DNA of 45,593 bases from Lachnoclostridium sp. UBA1175 (GCA_002311665.1 DBYX01000005.1:140059-185651), one strand, 5' to 3'. Numbered from the stretch's first letter, positions 7,321 through 16,923 are shown. Numbers and translations: made by a program. The notes: generated by a model from the sequence alone, not told the origin.

Positions 7321-9666
7321 ATGACGGACGAGAAAACCATTTCCACGAGCCCGGAAGTGCTGTCCGGCGAAACCGCTGTCGCGGAAGTGCCGGCGGAGAG
7401 CGGCGCGGGAATCGGCGCGACCGAGGATTTTACTGAGCCCGAGCGGCTGTATGAAAAACTGATCGAGACGATCCGGAAGTATCGCCCGACGACGGACCTC
7501 ACGATCATAGAGCGCGCGTACCGGCTGGCGCTGGACGCGCACGGCAACCAGAAGAGAAAGAGCGGCGAGCCCTACATCATCCATCCGCTGTCGGTGGCGA
7601 TCATCCTGGCGGAGCTGGAGATGGACAAGGAAACCATCGTGGCGGGCCTGCTGCACGACGTCGTCGAGGACACGTCGATCACCGAGGCGGAGCTCACACG
7701 ACTGTTCGGCTCCGAGGTGACGCTTCTGGTGGACGGCGTCACAAAGCTGACGCAACTGAATTATTCGCAGGATAAGATCGAGGTGCAGGCGGAGAACCTT
7801 CGGAAAATGTTCATCGCCATGGCCAAGGATATCCGCGTCATCGTGATCAAGCTGGCCGACCGCCTTCACAATCAGCGGACGATGCAGTACCAGACGCCGG
7901 AGAAGCAGATCGAGAAGTCGCGCGAGACGATGGAGATCTATTCCCCGCTTGCGCACCGGCTCGGTATCAGCAAGATCAAGAAGGAACTGGACGACCTTGC
8001 CCTCAAGTATCTCAAACCCGATGTGTACAAGCAGCTGTCGGAGGACATCAAGGCGACGCGCGCGGACCGCGAGGCGTTCGTGCAGAAGATCTCCGAGGAA
8101 GTCGGCAAGAAGATGGAGGAGGCCGGGATCAAGGCCGAGATCGACGGACGCGCCAAGCACTTCTTCAGCATTTACCGCAAGATGGTCAACCAGAACAAGT
8201 CGATCGAGCAGATCTACGACCTGTTTGCGGTGCGCATCATCGTGGAAAATGTAAAGGACTGCTACGCGGCGCTCGGCATTTTGCACGACATGTACAAGCC
8301 GGTTCCGGGGCGCTTCAAGGATTACATCGCCATGCCCAAGGCCAACAATTATCAGTCGCTGCACACGACGCTGATCGGCCCGGGTGGCACGCCGGTGGAG
8401 ATTCAGATAAGAACGAAGGAAATGCACCGCATCGCCGAGTACGGTATCGCGGCGCACTGGAAATACAAGGAGTCCCAGAGCGGCAAGCGCGTGGACAACG
8501 CCGAGGATGAGAAGCTGGCGTGGCTTCGCCAGATCCTTGAGTGGCAGCGCGACATGTCCGACAACAAGGAATTCCTGAACAGCCTGAAGAGCGACTTCGA
8601 CCTCTTTAACGACAGCGTGTACTGCTTCACGCCGACGGGCGAGGTGAAGACGCTGCCGGTCGGCTCGAACACCGTGGATTTTGCGTACAGCATCCACAGT
8701 GCGGTCGGCAACAAGATGATCGGCGCGCGCGTCAACGACCGTCTCGTGAACATCGAGTACGAGATCCAGAACGGCGACCGCGTGGAGATCATCACCTCCG
8801 CGAACGCGAAGGGACCGAGCCGCGACTGGCTCAAGATCGTCAAGAGCGCGCAGGCGCGCAACAAGATCAACCAGTGGTTCAAGGCGGAGTTGAAGGACGA
8901 CAACATCCTTCGCGGAAAGAACGCCGTGGCGAACTATGCGAAGACGAAGGGCATCAACCTTTCGGATATCACCAAGCCGGAGTTCCAGGAGGCGGCGCTC
9001 GCCAAATACGGCTTCCGCGACTGGGATTCGCTGATGGCGGCGATCGGCCACGGGACGATCAAGGAAGGCCAGGTTGTCAACAAGCTCTTCGAGGAGTGGA
9101 ACCGCGCCCGCACGAAAAATATGTCTGCGGAGGAGCAGGTGGAGGCGCTTCTCACGGAAGAGCGCGCGAAGCCGGCCCGCAACAAGCAGGGCGGCGGCAT
9201 TATCGTACAGGGAGCCAACGACCTCTCGGTGCATTTTTCGAAGTGTTGCGCACCGGTGCCCGGCGATGACATCATCGGTTTTGTCACCCGCGGGCGAGGC
9301 GTGTCCATCCACCGGGCGGACTGCGTGAATATGCAGCATCTCTCGGAGGACGACAAGCAGCGATTGATCGAGGCGAGCTGGGAGCCGCAGGCGGACGATG
9401 AGGAGACGCAGACCGAGCGCACGTACAATGCGGAGGTCCGCATCTTTGCGAACAACTCGCACAAGACGGAGGCGCTTCTCGAGGTCATCCGGATACTGAA
9501 TGAGAACAATCTTAACATCAATTCCACGACGGTGCGGCCGGGCAAGAACGAGATCAGCACGATCGTCGTCTCGTTTGAGGTGCACAGCACGGCGCAGCTC
9601 AACGCGATGATGAACCGGATCCGTCAGGTCGAGTTTGTCGTGGATGTGGAGCGCACGGCGGGCTGA
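7321..9666 (+). CDS. rel: Bifunctional (p)ppGpp synthetase/hydrolase, RSH family
   Basis: Makes and degrades the stringent-response alarmone. The ATG at 7321 follows AAAGGAGG (7306-7313) by 7 bases; 781 residues, the usual size for long RSH proteins, with an N-terminal extension of about 40 residues. Domains in order: HD hydrolase with HDVVEDT (about residue 110), synthetase with RFKDYIAMPKANNYQSLHTTL, TGS (CFTPTGEVKTLPVGSNTVDFAYSIH region), a zinc-finger/helical part with CCAPVPGD, and a C-terminal ACT domain. The RFKD motif matches the RxKD signature of bifunctional enzymes as opposed to the ExDD of synthetase-only RelA. It heads the rel-MBL-hemZ-HD-GYP-hisS run common in Clostridia. Translation may be limited by the 5' hairpin described separately. 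Confidence 0.96.
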   Translation: MTDEKTISTSPEVLSGETAVAEVPAESGAGIGATEDFTEPERLYEKLIETIRKYRPTTDLTIIERAYRLALDAHGNQKRKSGEPYIIHPLSVAIILAELEMDKETIVAGLLHDVVEDTSITEAELTRLFGSEVTLLVDGVTKLTQLNYSQDKIEVQAENLRKMFIAMAKDIRVIVIKLADRLHNQRTMQYQTPEKQIEKSRETMEIYSPLAHRLGISKIKKELDDLALKYLKPDVYKQLSEDIKATRADREAFVQKISEEVGKKMEEAGIKAEIDGRAKHFFSIYRKMVNQNKSIEQIYDLFAVRIIVENVKDCYAALGILHDMYKPVPGRFKDYIAMPKANNYQSLHTTLIGPGGTPVEIQIRTKEMHRIAEYGIAAHWKYKESQSGKRVDNAEDEKLAWLRQILEWQRDMSDNKEFLNSLKSDFDLFNDSVYCFTPTGEVKTLPVGSNTVDFAYSIHSAVGNKMIGARVNDRLVNIEYEIQNGDRVEIITSANAKGPSRDWLKIVKSAQARNKINQWFKAELKDDNILRGKNAVANYAKTKGINLSDITKPEFQEAALAKYGFRDWDSLMAAIGHGTIKEGQVVNKLFEEWNRARTKNMSAEEQVEALLTEERAKPARNKQGGGIIVQGANDLSVHFSKCCAPVPGDDIIGFVTRGRGVSIHRADCVNMQHLSEDDKQRLIEASWEPQADDEETQTERTYNAEVRIFANNSHKTEALLEVIRILNENNLNINSTTVRPGKNEISTIVVSFEVHSTAQLNAMMNRIRQVEFVVDVERTAG

Positions 9667-9713
9667 CCCGGTGTGACGCGGAATAGAGCGGGATGAGCGG
9701 AAAGGAGCAGCAT

Positions 9714-10427
9714 ATGCGGCAGATTCGAACAGTCCATGTCGGTCCGGTGCAGACCAACTGCTACCTGATCGGTAACCCGGAGACAGAGCAGGTGCTTATC
9801 ATCGATCCCGGCGCCGACGCGGACGCGATCCGCGAGGAGATCCGCAGCATGAATATGATGCCGGCGGCGATCCTGTTGACGCACGGGCATTTTGACCATA
9901 TCGGCGCGGTGCGCGAGCTGCTCACGGTGTACGACATTCCCGTGGTCGCGGGCAAGGGCGCCGAGGATTTTCTGAAGGATTACGGCAAGGTTGCGCCGGG
10001 GGCGTTTCAGGAGCATTTTACGGAGACGCAGATGCATTTTCCGATCGCAAAGTACGCGGAGGACGAGGAGCTGATCGAGTACGGCGGTTTCCCGATCACG
10101 TGCCTTGCGACGCCGGGGCACACCGAGGACGGAATGTGCTATTTCTTCCCGACGGAGTCGGTGCTGTTCAGCGGCGATACGCTCTTTATGGAGAGCGTCG
10201 GGCGGACGGACCTGCCGACGGGCGATATGAAGGTGCTGGTCGAGGCGATCCGGCGGCAGCTGTACCAACTGCCGAGCGAGACATTGGTCTTCCCGGGGCA
10301 CGGGCCGGCGACGAACATTGAGTACGAAAAGCGATACAATCTCTACACGTGGGAGAAAGGTCAGACGCGCTCGGCGATGCCGGTGACGCGCAAGTCGAAG
10401 GGCAACGACCTGATCGTGAAGGATTGA
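9714..10427 (+). CDS. MBL-fold hydrolase, glyoxalase II-like
   Basis: Metallo-beta-lactamase-fold hydrolase; relatives are annotated as hydroxyacylglutathione hydrolase-like, but the substrate is unknown. The second ATG (9714) is chosen because AAAGGAG (9701-9707) precedes it; an ATG at 9693 would lie upstream of that SD. The protein has 237 residues. Zinc ligands are seen in LLTHGHFDHIGA (about residues 54-65), LATPGHTEDGMCYF, FSGDTLFMESVGRTDLPTG and VFPGHGPATNIEYE. It sits between rel and hemZ with short gaps and is almost certainly in the same operon. Confidence 0.9.
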   Translation: MRQIRTVHVGPVQTNCYLIGNPETEQVLIIDPGADADAIREEIRSMNMMPAAILLTHGHFDHIGAVRELLTVYDIPVVAGKGAEDFLKDYGKVAPGAFQEHFTETQMHFPIAKYAEDEELIEYGGFPITCLATPGHTEDGMCYFFPTESVLFSGDTLFMESVGRTDLPTGDMKVLVEAIRRQLYQLPSETLVFPGHGPATNIEYEKRYNLYTWEKGQTRSAMPVTRKSKGNDLIVKD

Positions 10428-10484
10428 GAACGGAGGCGCGGCACGCGGAAAGCGCGGCCGTGCGATAACGCGGAAAGGAGCAAG

Positions 10485-12020
10485 ATGGACACCCTGATCG
10501 AATTGAACCTGTACGGGCGTGATTACGAGCAGGAACTGCGTCCGCTGATCCGCGCGTTTCTTCCGCACAGCGAATTTGAAGTGAATCATTACGAGGCCGA
10601 GGAGGAGCCCATGCGGGACCTCTGCCGCGAGGAGCCGACGCTCCTGCTCGCGGCCAATCCGGCTTACGAGTATACATTTTCCTGCATTTTGATGAACGAC
10701 TGGTACCGCATCCGCGTGTACCGGAGCGGCACCTGCGTGGGCCGCGCGGACGCGGACGGTGTGGACCCGGAGCGCAAGGCGTATCGGAACCGCGTGGCGC
10801 GCGAGATCTACCGCGTGCTCGCGGAGCAGACGGGCACGGAGCTTCCGTGGGGAATCCTTACGGGCGTGCGCCCGACGAAGCTTGTGTACGAGGCGCTCGA
10901 GGCCGGCGAGGAGCCTGCGTCGATCGAGTCGCGGCTGCGCGCGGAGTATCTCGTCAGCGAGGAGAAGATCGCGACGAGTATGCAGGTCGCAAGGCGTGAG
11001 CGGGAAATCCTCACGGGGATGAATTACCGTGACGGCTACAGCATATATATCGGCATCCCGTTCTGCCCGACGACGTGCCATTACTGTTCGTTCACTTCCT
11101 ACCCCCTCGAGCGGTTCGGGAAGCTCACGGACGCGTATCTCGACGCGCTCACGAAGGAGATCGAGTACCTCGGGACGTGTATGCCCGGGAGAAAACTGCA
11201 GACCGTCTATATCGGCGGCGGCACGCCCACGGCGCTCTCGGCGGAGCAGCTCGAGAGGCTTCTCGTGACCGTGCGGCAGTACCTTCCGATGGAGGACTGC
11301 ATCGAGTTCACGGTGGAGGCCGGGCGGCCGGACAGCATCACGGAGCGCAAACTCCGGATATTGAAGGAGCAGGGCGTCACACGCATCAGCATCAACCCGC
11401 AGACGATGCAGCAGCGCACGCTCGATCTGATCGGGCGGCGGCACACGGTGCAGCAGATCGTAGACGCGATGCATATGGCCCGCGAGCTCGGTCACGACAA
11501 CATCAATATGGATATCATCATCGGTCTGACGGGCGAATGCCCCGACGACGTCCGCGGGACGCTCGCGGAGATCGCGAAGCTTGATCCCGACTCCCTCACG
11601 GTGCACACGCTCGCCCGAAAACGCGCGGCGCGGCTGACGACGCAGCGCGAGGATTACGAGGGGCTCGAGGCGCAGGGCGTCACGGAAATGCTTGCGGAGA
11701 GCATCCGCTTCTGCCGCGAGCACGACTATCTGCCGTACTATCTCTACCGGCAGAAGAATATGGCCGAGAACCTGGAAAATGTCGGTTACGCGCGCCACGG
11801 CAGGGAGGGCATATACAACATTCTCATCATGGAGGAGAAGCAGACGATCCTTGCGGCAGGTGCCGGCGCGATGTCGAAGTTCGTATTTTACGACGAGGAC
11901 CGCATCGAGCGCGTGGAAAATGTGAAGAGCCTGACGGATTACATCGACCGCATCGACGAGATGATCGAGCGGAAGAGAACGTTCCTGGCGGCCAATGAGC
12001 TGCCGGGCGGAGAGGCCTGA
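10485..12020 (+). CDS. hemZ: HemZ-type radical SAM protein (coproporphyrinogen dehydrogenase-like)
   Basis: Member of the HemN/HemW/HemZ radical SAM group; HemZ is annotated as an oxygen-independent coproporphyrinogen III dehydrogenase, though the activity is not established for all relatives. The protein has 511 residues with AAAGGAG at 10474-10480. An N-terminal domain of about 170 residues precedes the radical SAM core. The cluster-binding motif CPTTCHYC gives Cys194, Cys198 and Cys201, followed by VYIGGGTPTALS and the HemN-like RISINPQTMQQRTLDLIGRRH. HemN proteins usually have a C-terminal domain; here the tail is LPYYLYRQKNMAENLENVGY and onward, as in HemZ. The position after rel and MBL matches other Clostridia. 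Confidence 0.88.
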   Translation: MDTLIELNLYGRDYEQELRPLIRAFLPHSEFEVNHYEAEEEPMRDLCREEPTLLLAANPAYEYTFSCILMNDWYRIRVYRSGTCVGRADADGVDPERKAYRNRVAREIYRVLAEQTGTELPWGILTGVRPTKLVYEALEAGEEPASIESRLRAEYLVSEEKIATSMQVARREREILTGMNYRDGYSIYIGIPFCPTTCHYCSFTSYPLERFGKLTDAYLDALTKEIEYLGTCMPGRKLQTVYIGGGTPTALSAEQLERLLVTVRQYLPMEDCIEFTVEAGRPDSITERKLRILKEQGVTRISINPQTMQQRTLDLIGRRHTVQQIVDAMHMARELGHDNINMDIIIGLTGECPDDVRGTLAEIAKLDPDSLTVHTLARKRAARLTTQREDYEGLEAQGVTEMLAESIRFCREHDYLPYYLYRQKNMAENLENVGYARHGREGIYNILIMEEKQTILAAGAGAMSKFVFYDEDRIERVENVKSLTDYIDRIDEMIERKRTFLAANELPGGEA

Positions 12021-12091
12021 CGAAAAGAGGAAAGACAGCCGGCGGACGCGGACCCGAGGGGACGCAACGCCATAGGATATCGGAGACCACC

Positions 12092-12778
12092 ATGAACCTG
12101 GAACGCGAGAGACAACTGATCGAACGCATGGGAGCCCGGCTCACCGTTGAGCAGGACCTGCGGGATTTCTATGCTCATGGCGAGATCGTGAGCCGCCTCG
12201 CGATGCTGGTGGCGAGAACACTCGGCGAGGACGAGGCATTTTGCGAGGAGATCGGTGTGGCGGGAATGCTGCACGACATCGGCAAACTCGAGCTCGCGGA
12301 CGTCATCTACGGACACCGCGACGACATACTCGCGGTCGAGCGCTCCAAATACGTCCGTATGCACCCGACGCTCGGAATTGACGTGCTCCGCAAGGAGGGC
12401 GTGTACTCCGAGGAGATCATATCGTTCATCGCGAACCACCACGAGAACTGTGACGGCACGGGATACCCGCATCACCTTGAGGGCGAGGACATCCCCTACG
12501 GCGCGCGGATCCTGCGCGTGTGCGACGTGTTCGCGGCGCTTGTGAGCAACCGCACGTACCGGTCCGCATTTTCCGTGGACGCGGCGGTGGAGATGATGAT
12601 CGACGATGTGCGCGAGTACGATATGAAAGTGTTTCTCGCGTTTCTCAAGGTCGTGTACGGGCCGGAGTTTGCCCCTGTGAAGGAGCTGATCGACCGGGCG
12701 CTCACGATCGTTGCGGACGAGATGCCGAAGGACGCGGCGGGCGCGGAGACACACGCGGGTGACCGCGGAGAGAACTGA
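12092..12778 (+). CDS. HD-GYP domain protein (possible cyclic-di-GMP phosphodiesterase)
   Basis: HD-GYP proteins typically hydrolyse cyclic-di-GMP. The 228-residue protein consists of little more than the domain: GMLHDIGKLELADVI (His61-Asp62), the second metal/GYP segment NHHENCDGTGYPHHLEG (from about residue 115) and ILRVCDVFAALVSNRTYRSAF. No sensor, receiver or membrane segment is present, so the input signal is not encoded here. GGAG at 12082-12085 serves the ATG. It lies between hemZ and hisS on the same strand. Activity on cyclic nucleotides is inferred from the intact motif. Confidence 0.85.
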   Translation: MNLERERQLIERMGARLTVEQDLRDFYAHGEIVSRLAMLVARTLGEDEAFCEEIGVAGMLHDIGKLELADVIYGHRDDILAVERSKYVRMHPTLGIDVLRKEGVYSEEIISFIANHHENCDGTGYPHHLEGEDIPYGARILRVCDVFAALVSNRTYRSAFSVDAAVEMMIDDVREYDMKVFLAFLKVVYGPEFAPVKELIDRALTIVADEMPKDAAGAETHAGDRGEN

Positions 12779-12882
12779 ACGACCCAAGCCCCGCGCGGGG
12801 TGAAGCGCGCACGCGGGTGAACGGGCGGATAGACGCATCGTTCACGGATCACAACGAAAGATAAGAGATTTAGGAGATATAT

Positions 12883-14199
12883 ATGAGCAAGAACAAAGTA
12901 CAACCGAGGATCCTGCCGGGCTTTATGGAGCTCCTTCCGGAGGATCAGATCGCATTTAACAAGATGTATGACACCATCCGCGGCGTGTATGAGCGCTACG
13001 GTTTCCTGCCCCTCGACACGCCGATCATCGAGCTGTCGGAGGTGCTGCTGGCGAAGGCCGGCGGCGAGACGGAGAAGCAGATCTACCGCTTCCAGAAGGG
13101 CGACAGCGACCTGTCGCTCCGCTTCGACCTGACCGTGCCGCTCGCGCGTTATGTCGCGCAGCACGCGGGGGAGCTTGCGTTCCCGTTCAAGCGCTACCAG
13201 ATGAGCAAGGTGTTCCGCGGCGAGCGCCCGCAGAAGGGACGTTTCCGCGAGTTTTACCAGTGTGATATCGACGTGATCGGACAGGATTCCCTGGACATCG
13301 TGTATGATGCCGAGATGCCTGCGGTCATCTACAACGTGTTCAAGGAGCTCGCATTCGGCGCGTTCACGATCCGCATGAACAACCGCAAGGTGCTGAACGG
13401 GTATTTTGCGGAGCTCGGCTACTCGGAGATCATCGGAGATATCCTTCGCACGATCGACAAGCTCGAGAAGATCGGCCGCGATGCGGTGACGGAGGAACTT
13501 GAGAAGTTCTGCGTGAAGGCGGAGGATGCGGAGAAGATCCTTTCCTTCCTTGCGCTTCGCGGTGCGAACGACGACGTGATCGAGGCGCTGCGCGCGCAGA
13601 ACATCGAAAATGAACTGTACAGGCAGGGCGTCGAGGAGCTCGCGACGGTAGTTTCGTACCTTCGCCTGTTCGGCGTCGAGGAGAGCGCGTTCATCATCGA
13701 CCTCACGATCGCGCGTGGACTTGATTACTACACCGGCACGGTGTTCGAGACGATGCTCAACGATTACCCGAGCATGGGCAGCGTGTGCTCCGGCGGCCGC
13801 TACGACAGCCTTGCCGAGTACTACACGGACCAGAAGCTCCCGGGCATCGGCATCAGCATCGGCCTGACGAGACTGTTCTATCAGCTCAAGGAGAACGGCC
13901 TGATCCCCGCAGGCAGCGGCTGTGTGGCGCGTTGCCTCGTGATCCCGATGGGCAGCGACCAGCTCGGCGCGGCGCTCACGGCGGCATCGGCGATTCGCGG
14001 CGCCGGCATCAGCGCAGACGTGTACTGCCAGAGCAAGGGCATGAAGCAGAAAATGAAGTACGCCGCGAAGATCGGCGTTCCGTACGCGGCCATCATCGGC
14101 GAGGAGGAGGCGGCCAACGGCACCGTGATGCTCAAGGATATGGCGACCGGCGAGCAGCGCGCCGTGGCGGTGGCGGAGCTTGCGGACGCACTGAAGTAA
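12883..14199 (+). CDS. hisS: Histidyl-tRNA synthetase (or HisZ-like paralogue)
   Basis: Class II aminoacyl-tRNA synthetase that charges tRNA-His. The protein has 438 residues and AGGAGA sits just upstream. Class II motifs are visible: motif 2 FKRYQMSKVFRGERPQKGRFREFYQCDIDVIG; histidine A ARGLDYYTGTVFE (Arg278 onward); motif 3 SVCSGGRYDSLAEYYTDQKLPGIGISIGLTR. The C-terminal anticodon-binding domain is present (CLVIPMG, QMSKGMKQK-like helix, AKIGVPYAAIIGEEE). The presence of both the tRNA-binding domain and histidine A favours true HisS over HisZ. In related genomes aspS often follows hisS; here a terminator and galM follow. Confidence 0.94.
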   Translation: MSKNKVQPRILPGFMELLPEDQIAFNKMYDTIRGVYERYGFLPLDTPIIELSEVLLAKAGGETEKQIYRFQKGDSDLSLRFDLTVPLARYVAQHAGELAFPFKRYQMSKVFRGERPQKGRFREFYQCDIDVIGQDSLDIVYDAEMPAVIYNVFKELAFGAFTIRMNNRKVLNGYFAELGYSEIIGDILRTIDKLEKIGRDAVTEELEKFCVKAEDAEKILSFLALRGANDDVIEALRAQNIENELYRQGVEELATVVSYLRLFGVEESAFIIDLTIARGLDYYTGTVFETMLNDYPSMGSVCSGGRYDSLAEYYTDQKLPGIGISIGLTRLFYQLKENGLIPAGSGCVARCLVIPMGSDQLGAALTAASAIRGAGISADVYCQSKGMKQKMKYAAKIGVPYAAIIGEEEAANGTVMLKDMATGEQRAVAVAELADALK

Positions 14200-14301
14200 G
14201 CGGGAGGAGGGTCCGCGGGCGCGGCGTGTGCCGCGCGGGCAAGCCGCAGCGGCGGGGTCTCATTTGACGGAAAATCTGCAACAAATATCGAGTTTTTCAA
14301 C

Positions 14302-14340
14302 AAAGCATCGGGAAAGGCATCATTTTCCGATGCTTTTTTG
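14302..14340 (+). terminator. Intrinsic terminator after hisS
   Basis: Stem AAAGCATCGG (14302-14311) pairs with CCGATGCTTT (14327-14336) and a run of T (14334-14339) follows. It lies about 100 bases after the hisS stop. The 14200-14516 gap otherwise holds GC-rich inverted repeats just after hisS and the galM promoter. Confidence 0.85.
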
Positions 14341-14359
14341 TGAGACGGAGGATTCCTTC

Positions 14360-14388
14360 GTGACAAAACAGTTCGCATTTGGTATGAT
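14360..14388 (+). promoter_or_regulatory. Probable promoter for galM
   Basis: -35 GTGACA (14360-14365), 17-base spacer, -10 TATGAT (14383-14388). The transcript would carry a leader of about 120 bases before the galM start. Confidence 0.5.
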
Positions 14389-14516
14389 GTAAAGTGCATA
14401 AAAGGGGCACGGTAATGCCGCGCAGGCACGTGTTCCGCTGCAAAAAGACTGAAACAGACGCGAAGAGCCGCCCGGGGAGCCCCGGCGGCCGCAGAATACA
14501 CAAAGGAGAAAAGCGA

Positions 14517-15599
14517 ATGGGTATTACAAAAACAAGTTTCGGTAAGACCGCAGATGGCAAAGAAGCCACTCTGTACACGATGGAGAACAAGAACGGAATG
14601 AAGGTTTCGGTGTCGGATTTCGGCGCTGTGATCGTCAACATCATCGTTCCCGACCGCAACGGCAATCTTGAGGATGTCGCGCTCGGCTACGACAGCGTGA
14701 CCGGCTACGAGGTCAACGGCCCCGGCTACGGCTCGTTCATCGGACGCCACGCGAACCGCATCGGCGGCGCGAAGTTCACCATCGACGGCACGACCTACGA
14801 ACTCGCGAAAAATGACAACGGCGTGAACAACCTTCACAGCGGCCCGATCGGCTACAACAAGGTGTTCTACGATGTAGAGACTTACGAGGATGAGGAGAGC
14901 GTGAGCGTTGAGTTTACGCGCCTGTCGCCGGACGGCGAGCAGGGCTTCCCGGGCAACCTCGACATCACCGTGACCTACACTCTCACGGACGACAACGACC
15001 TCGCGATCGAGTATTTTGCGGATTGCGACAAGCCCACGGTCATCAACCTGACGAACCACACTTACTTCAACCTGGCGGGCCAGGCGAGCGGCTCCGTGCT
15101 TGACCAGGAGGTCTGGATCAACAGCCACCAGATCACGCCCACGGACAAGCTTCTGATCCCGACCGGCGAGATCATGGACATCACCGGCACGGCGATGGAT
15201 TTCCAGGAGTCCAAGCCTCTTGGCCGCGACATCAACGCTGACATGGAGTGCCTCAAGATCGCCGGCGGCTACGACCACAACTACGTGCTCGACCTCGACA
15301 TCGAGGAGGAGGGCGAGGAGATGGATCTCGTCGCGATCCTCTACGATCCGCAGAGCGGCCGCAAGATGGAGGTCTACACCGACCTTCCCGGCATGCAGCT
15401 TTACAGCGGCAACTTCATCGACGGCTCGAAGGATCCGAACAAGGGCAAGGGCGGCGTCGAGTACAAGAAGCGCGACGGTGTCTGCTTTGAGACGCAGTTC
15501 TATCCGAACTCCTGCAACATCCCGAGTTTCCCGACCTGCGTATTCCGCGAGGACGAAGTGTACGACTACTGCACGGTTTACTCCTTCTCGGTAGAGTGA
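14517..15599 (+). CDS. galM: Aldose 1-epimerase (galactose mutarotase)
   Basis: Interconverts alpha and beta anomers of galactose and other aldoses in the cytosol. The ATG at 14517 follows AAAGGAGA; an upstream in-frame ATG (14394) would add a non-homologous tail. The protein has 360 residues. Family signatures are YGSFIGRHANRIGGAKF, NNLHSGPIGYNKVF, the catalytic His in INLTNHTYFNLAG (His181), GGYDHNYVLD and the catalytic Glu in GVCFETQFYPNS (Glu325). It is monocistronic between its own promoter and a strong terminator; no gal operon is nearby. Confidence 0.95.
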   Translation: MGITKTSFGKTADGKEATLYTMENKNGMKVSVSDFGAVIVNIIVPDRNGNLEDVALGYDSVTGYEVNGPGYGSFIGRHANRIGGAKFTIDGTTYELAKNDNGVNNLHSGPIGYNKVFYDVETYEDEESVSVEFTRLSPDGEQGFPGNLDITVTYTLTDDNDLAIEYFADCDKPTVINLTNHTYFNLAGQASGSVLDQEVWINSHQITPTDKLLIPTGEIMDITGTAMDFQESKPLGRDINADMECLKIAGGYDHNYVLDLDIEEEGEEMDLVAILYDPQSGRKMEVYTDLPGMQLYSGNFIDGSKDPNKGKGGVEYKKRDGVCFETQFYPNSCNIPSFPTCVFREDEVYDYCTVYSFSVE

Positions 15600-15653
15600 G
15601 ACGGTCCGCAGGGGCGCGGGAATGCGCTGAAATAATGAATTGAATAAGAATGT

Positions 15654-15690
15654 AAAGAACCTCCGGGCTGAAAAGCCCGGAGGTTCTTTG
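15654..15690 (+). terminator. Strong intrinsic terminator after galM
   Basis: A perfect 16-bp stem, 15654-15669 with 15674-15689, carries a GAAA loop and ends in a short T run. It could work in both directions because A residues flank its 5' side. Confidence 0.9.
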
Positions 15691-15986
15691 TGTGCGGATG
15701 TGGATCCGGTGAAAGCGTCAACAGGATAGCTGATCCGCGGAATTCTCCGTTGCGAGAAACACCGAAATGACGATCATGTTGACACAATACAGGCGTCCAA
15801 TAATGTACTCTCAAAAGCAAGTCCGAGCCGGCGGTATACAGCAGAGAAAAAACGATGCGTGAAAAGCATAATTATCCACATGTGACTGGCTTATATAAGG
15901 ATGAAAGGATATCCGTCAAAAACGAAAAAAAGTAAAATTTTTCGAAAAAGTTTGAACATTCTGTGAATTACAATGGCCCGGAATTA
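15691..15986 (+). other. Non-coding gap upstream of the secretion cluster
   Basis: No gene seen. It holds a possible weak promoter (TTGACA at 15779-15784, 16 bases, TAATGT at 15801-15806), a single DnaA-box-like TTATCCACA (15872-15880), and an A/T-rich stretch with a TTTTTCGAAAAA palindrome near 15938-15950. GC content drops here relative to galM and stays lower through the secretion locus. Confidence 0.4.
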
Positions 15987-16015
15987 TTGACAGTTTTTTG
16001 TTGAAAAGTTATACT
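15987..16015 (+). promoter_or_regulatory. Promoter of the type VII / kinase cluster
   Basis: Near-consensus sigma-A promoter: TTGACA (15987-15992), 17-base spacer, TATACT (16010-16015). It gives a leader of about 95 bases before the PP2C gene. No terminator was noticed between here and 34912, so it may drive the whole cluster, perhaps with internal promoters. Confidence 0.8.
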
Positions 16016-16116
16016 GAAATATATCTTTTACGATATGCTCGGGCGTAATTTCGATAACGGATTTTCGAGCTGCAAAGATACTTGACAGCACAAAAACATC
16101 GTATTGGGGATCACGG

Positions 16117-16881
16117 ATGGGAATGACGATAGCATATGCATGTATCTGCCATGTCGGCAGGGTGAGGAAGGTCAATCAGGACAATTACATGTGCGAGCGT
16201 ATGTATCGCCACAATGATCGGGATACGAAGGTTTATCCGCTGACCGGCGAAGACACTGCGAAGCAGTGTAACGTATTCGGGGTGTTTGACGGTTTGGGCG
16301 GAGAGCAGCGCGGAGAAGTATCGTCCTTCATAGCTGCCAGTCGCGCGGCGCACACGGAGTGGAAGGGCAACCTGAAAAATGCATTATACAATTTTTGCAT
16401 AGAAGCTAACGAGGACATTTGCCGGTTTGCTCAGGAGGAAAATCTTCGTTCCACCGGAACAACGGCAGCGATGCTCGCATTCCGCGGAGACAACGTGTAT
16501 GTGTGCAACCTCGGTGACAGCCGCATTTTCCGCATTACGGCAGAGAAAATCGAACAGATATCCAAGGATCATGTAGCACCCTGCGCCCACGGAAGGAAAC
16601 CGCCGCTCTCGCAGTGTCTCGGCATCCCGAAGGAGGAGTTTGTGATCGAGCCCTACATTACGAAGCTCCGCTGCAAGGCGGGGGAACGCTTCCTGATCTG
16701 TTCCGACGGCGTTACGGATATGCTGAGCGAGCAGGAGATTCACTCGCTTGCCGTCGAGAAATCCGTAAAGAAGGCGTCCCGAAAGATACTCCGGCAGGCG
16801 CTGGCCAACGGAGGACGTGATAACACGACGCTGATCCTGTTGGAGGTACGGAGGACACGAAACAGATTTCTGTTCTTCTGA
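16117..16881 (+). CDS. PP2C-type Ser/Thr protein phosphatase
   Basis: Metal-dependent phosphatase expected to reverse the two kinases encoded next to it. The protein has 254 residues. PP2C motifs in order: GRVRKVNQDN, NVFGVFDGLGGEQRG (metal Asp58), STGTTAAML, CNLGDSRIFRI, FLICSDGVTDML (Asp197) and GGRDNTTLI (Asp235). All expected metal-binding Asp residues are present, so it should be active. There is no membrane segment, so it is cytosolic. The start may be 16117 or the ATG at 16123; the Shine-Dalgarno is poor for both. It is first in the cluster, 42 bases ahead of kinase 1. Pairing with a PASTA-type kinase recalls Stp/PrkC pairs, here inside a secretion locus. Confidence 0.93.
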   Translation: MGMTIAYACICHVGRVRKVNQDNYMCERMYRHNDRDTKVYPLTGEDTAKQCNVFGVFDGLGGEQRGEVSSFIAASRAAHTEWKGNLKNALYNFCIEANEDICRFAQEENLRSTGTTAAMLAFRGDNVYVCNLGDSRIFRITAEKIEQISKDHVAPCAHGRKPPLSQCLGIPKEEFVIEPYITKLRCKAGERFLICSDGVTDMLSEQEIHSLAVEKSVKKASRKILRQALANGGRDNTTLILLEVRRTRNRFLFF

Positions 16882-16923
16882 GATAGCAAATAACCGATAA
16901 AAAGATACCTGGGGGTGTCTAAT

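Noticed and set aside
7297..9585. 762-residue open frame on the minus strand opposite rel
   Set aside because: Shadow frame produced by codon bias in a GC-rich gene; no recognisable protein features.
9624..11798. 724-residue open frame on the minus strand opposite the MBL and hemZ genes
   Set aside because: Spans two well-supported plus-strand genes; the composition is that of an antisense artefact.
13881..15278. 465-residue minus-strand frame across hisS, the gap and galM
   Set aside because: Crosses a terminator and a promoter of plus-strand genes and shows no protein motifs.
15872..15880. DnaA-box-like TTATCCACA
   Set aside because: Only one copy, with no cluster of boxes and no dnaA/dnaN nearby; expected by chance in an AT-rich gap.
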